NCBI GenBank assembly: GCA_031268055.1
Contig: JAIRXY010000202.1
Span: forward strand, 1 to 8,340
Direction: 5' to 3'
DNA from: Prevotellaceae bacterium
GTDB taxonomy: Bacteria; Bacteroidota; Bacteroidia; Bacteroidales; UBA932
DNA length: 8,340 bases
The notes beneath the pieces are model-generated. The model ran no database searches. It was given only the letters and a program-made list of their open reading frames with translations, and was not told the origin of the DNA. The translations under genes and the position numbers were made by a program. Positions 6,581 to 8,340 of the stretch are shown here, in pieces (position 1 is the stretch's first letter; every line of letters starts with the position of its first letter).

Positions 6581-6615
6581 TTTTGAATTTTAAATTTTAG
6601 ATTTTGGATTTTGGA
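6581..6615 (+). repeat. Five tandem TTTTRRA heptamers
   Basis: Five consecutive 7-mers fit TTTTRRA without a gap: TTTTGAA, TTTTAAA, TTTTAGA, TTTTGGA and TTTTGGA. The first 16 bases, TTTTGAATTTTAAATT, occur in inverted orientation at 4930-4945. The function is unknown. Confidence 0.75.
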
Positions 6616-6641
6616 TGAAATTACCTATCTATCAAGTATAT

Positions 6642-6686
6642 GAATCAAAATTTGAATTTGAAAATTTTGAATTTTGAATTTTGAAT
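6642..6686 (+). repeat. TTTGAA/ATTTTGA tandem repeat block
   Basis: This block contains TTTGAATTTGAA followed by three exact copies of ATTTTGA (6664-6670, 6671-6677, 6678-6684), flanked on each side by GAATC (6642-6646 and 6683-6687). Its 14-mer ATTTGAATTTGAAA (6650-6663) recurs inverted at 4878-4891, at the chitinase start. Confidence 0.7.
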
Positions 6687-6769
6687 CACTATGCCCCGAT
6701 CAAATTGGCCAAAGGACAGCCGTTATCCATGTTTGCTAAGCGGTAAAAGCCAATGGCTTGCAGCTGACT

Positions 6770-8340
6770 TCACCTCTTCACGATTACTTTTGCGAGCGAC
6801 GCTCCGTTGACAAAAGTTACCCTCACAATATAAATCCCTGATTTTAGCGATGCTGTATTTATGAGGCTTACAGCCTCTTTTCGTAAAACAGCTACGCCCG
6901 AAAGCGTACATACCTCAACCGTGGCAACACCGTAAGCTGATTTTATATGCAGGAAGCTGCCGGCGGGATTCGGGTATACTGCTACGCTGTGCTCGTCCAG
7001 CTTGGGTGCGGCGGTGGTGGACGAGGCATCCCTTACAATTTGCACATCGCTCTCCGAGCGGGGTAGCAGCTGGTGACCGCCGTTGTAAAACCCTACGCCG
7101 ATAATATTTACCACAGCGCCTGCCGCCGGCTGCGTGGTGGCAATATCTTGCGCCACAACCAAGGTGTTGTCGCCGCTACCTACCGTGTACGTGGCGTCGC
7201 CGGTAGCGTACGCTGCTACCTCAACGCTGTCGAGGCATAGCAGCACGCCGTGGTACGCCTTGCTCATTTGATTAATGGCGATGGGCGTTGGCAAGGGAAG
7301 CGCGCGCATGCTCGACACAACGCTAATATCGGCATCGTTGTTTACCGCAATCTCCGTCAGCTTGCCGGATTCGCTTACCCAACCCGCTACAAGCACGCTA
7401 TCGCCTACCCTAACCAAGTTGCCCCGACGGTGCACGTAAATGCCGCTCTGCGCTCCGCTGCCCGATTGCACAAAAAAGTTTTTGCTTTTCGTAATGGCAG
7501 TCACAATACCTGCTATGGTGACCCGCTGCTCGCTGTAAGGGCTCGTATCGCCGCCTGCATAAATGCTGCTGATGGGCGTGATTGTGACGGGCAAGGGAGC
7601 ATTACTCGCCACTCCGGTAAGCAGCACGCTGCAGGAAACACCGCCGCCTGCAATCGTCAGCGTAGCCGAATGGCTACCGGCAATATCGGGGACGTAGGCG
7701 ACGGTAAGCGCTTTACTTGTGTCGCTTTCCAGCATTGCCGGAATGTTAAAGCTGCTGGCATCGCCGCCGCTAATCCTCACCGTTAGGTTTTCTGAAATGT
7801 CGACGGTTGTAACCTGCACGCTTTGAGAAATGTTATCTCCAACAAATGCGACAAATGACAGGCTGTCGGGTGTGACGCTAATGCTCGGCATAGCCTTTTT
7901 AGCCTCGGCGAAGTGAAAATCGTCGAAGTAGACTGTAACGCCGTTCATAATGCGCACCTCAAAGTTGAAACTGTCGGCGCTATCCGGCGCGGTGTAATCT
8001 ATCACGAATTGCGTCCACTTGTCGGTAGCTCTTTGGTAGCTTGTCGGCTGTAAAATTCTATCTGAGGCAATAGGGGTTGCGCCGCTATAGAAATTCGACC
8101 AAATGCGAATACCGGTGGAGGTGTAAAGCTCCTCGATGTAGTACCAAAAGCTGATGGTGTAATATTGTCCTGCCACCACTCCATGTACGGTTTGCCTCAT
8201 GTCGACCCTGTCGGATGTTGTAGCAATTTTTAATGCATACTTGCCGCTTCTCACATTTACGGTATCTTTGTCGCAGCTGCCGGTAAGCGTCCACGCCTCG
8301 GGTGTAACTCCCGACCAGCGCTCAAATCCGGGATTTGCCA
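6770..8340 (-). CDS. Multidomain secreted protein with T9SS type A sorting domain (N-terminus beyond window)
   Basis: The frame stays open to the right edge, so the first 28 visible residues (ANPGFERWSGVTPEAW onwards) belong to it and an internal GTG at 8254 is not the start. In the 522-residue fragment, about 1-145 look like a carbohydrate-binding, jelly-roll module: NPGFERW opening, GQYYTISFWYYIEEL, and a closing VTVYFDDFHFAEA. About 150-245 resemble a beta-sandwich, Ig/BACON-like repeat (SVTPDSLSF to LLTGVAS). About 249-436 resemble the OB-fold/DUF5689-like module found beside secreted nucleases (RVTIAGIVTAITKSKNFFVQ, SGIYVHRRGNLVRVGDSVLV). About 450-522 is the Por secretion sorting domain, with VYPNPAG (453-459), LKSGIYIVRV and the basic end VIVKR. 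The protein is expected to cross the outer membrane by type IX secretion, lose this tail and be anchored or released. No catalytic domain is visible, so its activity is unknown. Domain edges are estimated by eye. Confidence 0.85.
   Translation of the reverse strand, partial: ANPGFERWSGVTPEAWTLTGSCDKDTVNVRSGKYALKIATTSDRVDMRQTVHGVVAGQYYTISFWYYIEELYTSTGIRIWSNFYSGATPIASDRILQPTSYQRATDKWTQFVIDYTAPDSADSFNFEVRIMNGVTVYFDDFHFAEAKKAMPSISVTPDSLSFVAFVGDNISQSVQVTTVDISENLTVRISGGDASSFNIPAMLESDTSKALTVAYVPDIAGSHSATLTIAGGGVSCSVLLTGVASNAPLPVTITPISSIYAGGDTSPYSEQRVTIAGIVTAITKSKNFFVQSGSGAQSGIYVHRRGNLVRVGDSVLVAGWVSESGKLTEIAVNNDADISVVSSMRALPLPTPIAINQMSKAYHGVLLCLDSVEVAAYATGDATYTVGSGDNTLVVAQDIATTQPAAGAVVNIIGVGFYNGGHQLLPRSESDVQIVRDASSTTAAPKLDEHSVAVYPNPAGSFLHIKSAYGVATVEVCTLSGVAVLRKEAVSLINTASLKSGIYIVRVTFVNGASLAKVIVKR

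Larger units (their letters stand above)
6425..6769. other. Spacer between the T9SS cargo gene and proS
   Basis: This 345-nt spacer has no credible gene. From right to left it contains a short stretch after the cargo gene with only a weak hairpin (AAGCC, ATT, GGCTT at 6759-6747 on the minus strand, then TTACC), two AT-rich repeat blocks (6642-6686 and 6581-6615), the proS promoter (6531-6561) and the roughly 100-nt proS leader (6425-6524). The leader contains a possible hairpin, GCAGC with GCTGC around a 6-nt loop, inside a six-codon open frame. Confidence 0.6.

Noticed and set aside
6747..6759. Hairpin after the T9SS cargo gene as its terminator
   Set aside because: The stem is only 5 bp with a 3-nt loop, and only four Ts overlap its arm and tail; too weak to call.
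7250..7786. A 178-codon plus-strand frame across the T9SS cargo gene
   Set aside because: It is a shadow of the OB-like and Ig-like modules, with no upstream promoter or family features.
8252..8254. GTG as start codon of the T9SS cargo gene
   Set aside because: The frame continues upstream to the window edge with sensible sequence (NPGFERW module opening), so the codon is internal.

Overview
The window looks like chromosomal DNA from a member of the phylum Bacteroidota (Bacteroidetes), probably the order Bacteroidales or a relative. Four things point there. A SusD/RagB-type glycan-binding protein runs in from the left edge. A type IX secretion (Por) C-terminal sorting domain ends the right-most gene. 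The proS promoter matches the Bacteroidetes consensus (TTTG, 19 nt, TAnnTTTG). Starts lack clear Shine-Dalgarno sites. Genes are fairly GC-balanced and the spacers are AT-rich. I see no rRNA, tRNA, CRISPR array, insertion sequence or phage module.

Layout. 1-390 (+) is the C-terminal end of a SusD-like lipoprotein. 391-859 is a gene-free spacer with a good intrinsic terminator followed by a second hairpin. 860-2756 (+) carries truB and queA, two tRNA-modifying enzymes. They converge on a minus-strand block that reads leftwards: proS (6424-4952), a secreted GH19 chitinase-like protein (4913-3840), a conserved protein of unknown function (3787-3071) and a small one-repeat TPR protein (3000-2788). 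The gaps are 38, 52 and 70 nt, so the first three genes are probably co-transcribed from the proS promoter. A candidate terminator overlaps the stop of the third. 6425-6769 is a spacer holding the proS promoter and AT-rich heptamer repeats. 6770-8340 (-) is the C-terminal part of a multidomain secreted protein with a T9SS sorting signal; its start lies beyond the right edge.

How the genes fit together. truB, queA and proS all serve translation through tRNA (pseudouridine 55, queuosine, prolyl-charging). The SusD fragment, the GH19 enzyme and the T9SS cargo belong to the envelope and secretion side, typical of a polysaccharide-using Bacteroidota. They sit in separate units and do not form a visible glycan-utilisation locus here.

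The window is mostly ordinary. I do not see a clearly new defence or mobile system. The points most worth a second look are the AT-rich repeat blocks in opposite orientation on either side of proS, one of which has been absorbed into the start of the chitinase gene; the plant-like GH19 enzyme with a recently duplicated serine microsatellite linker; the conserved unknown protein; and the structured susD-truB spacer.
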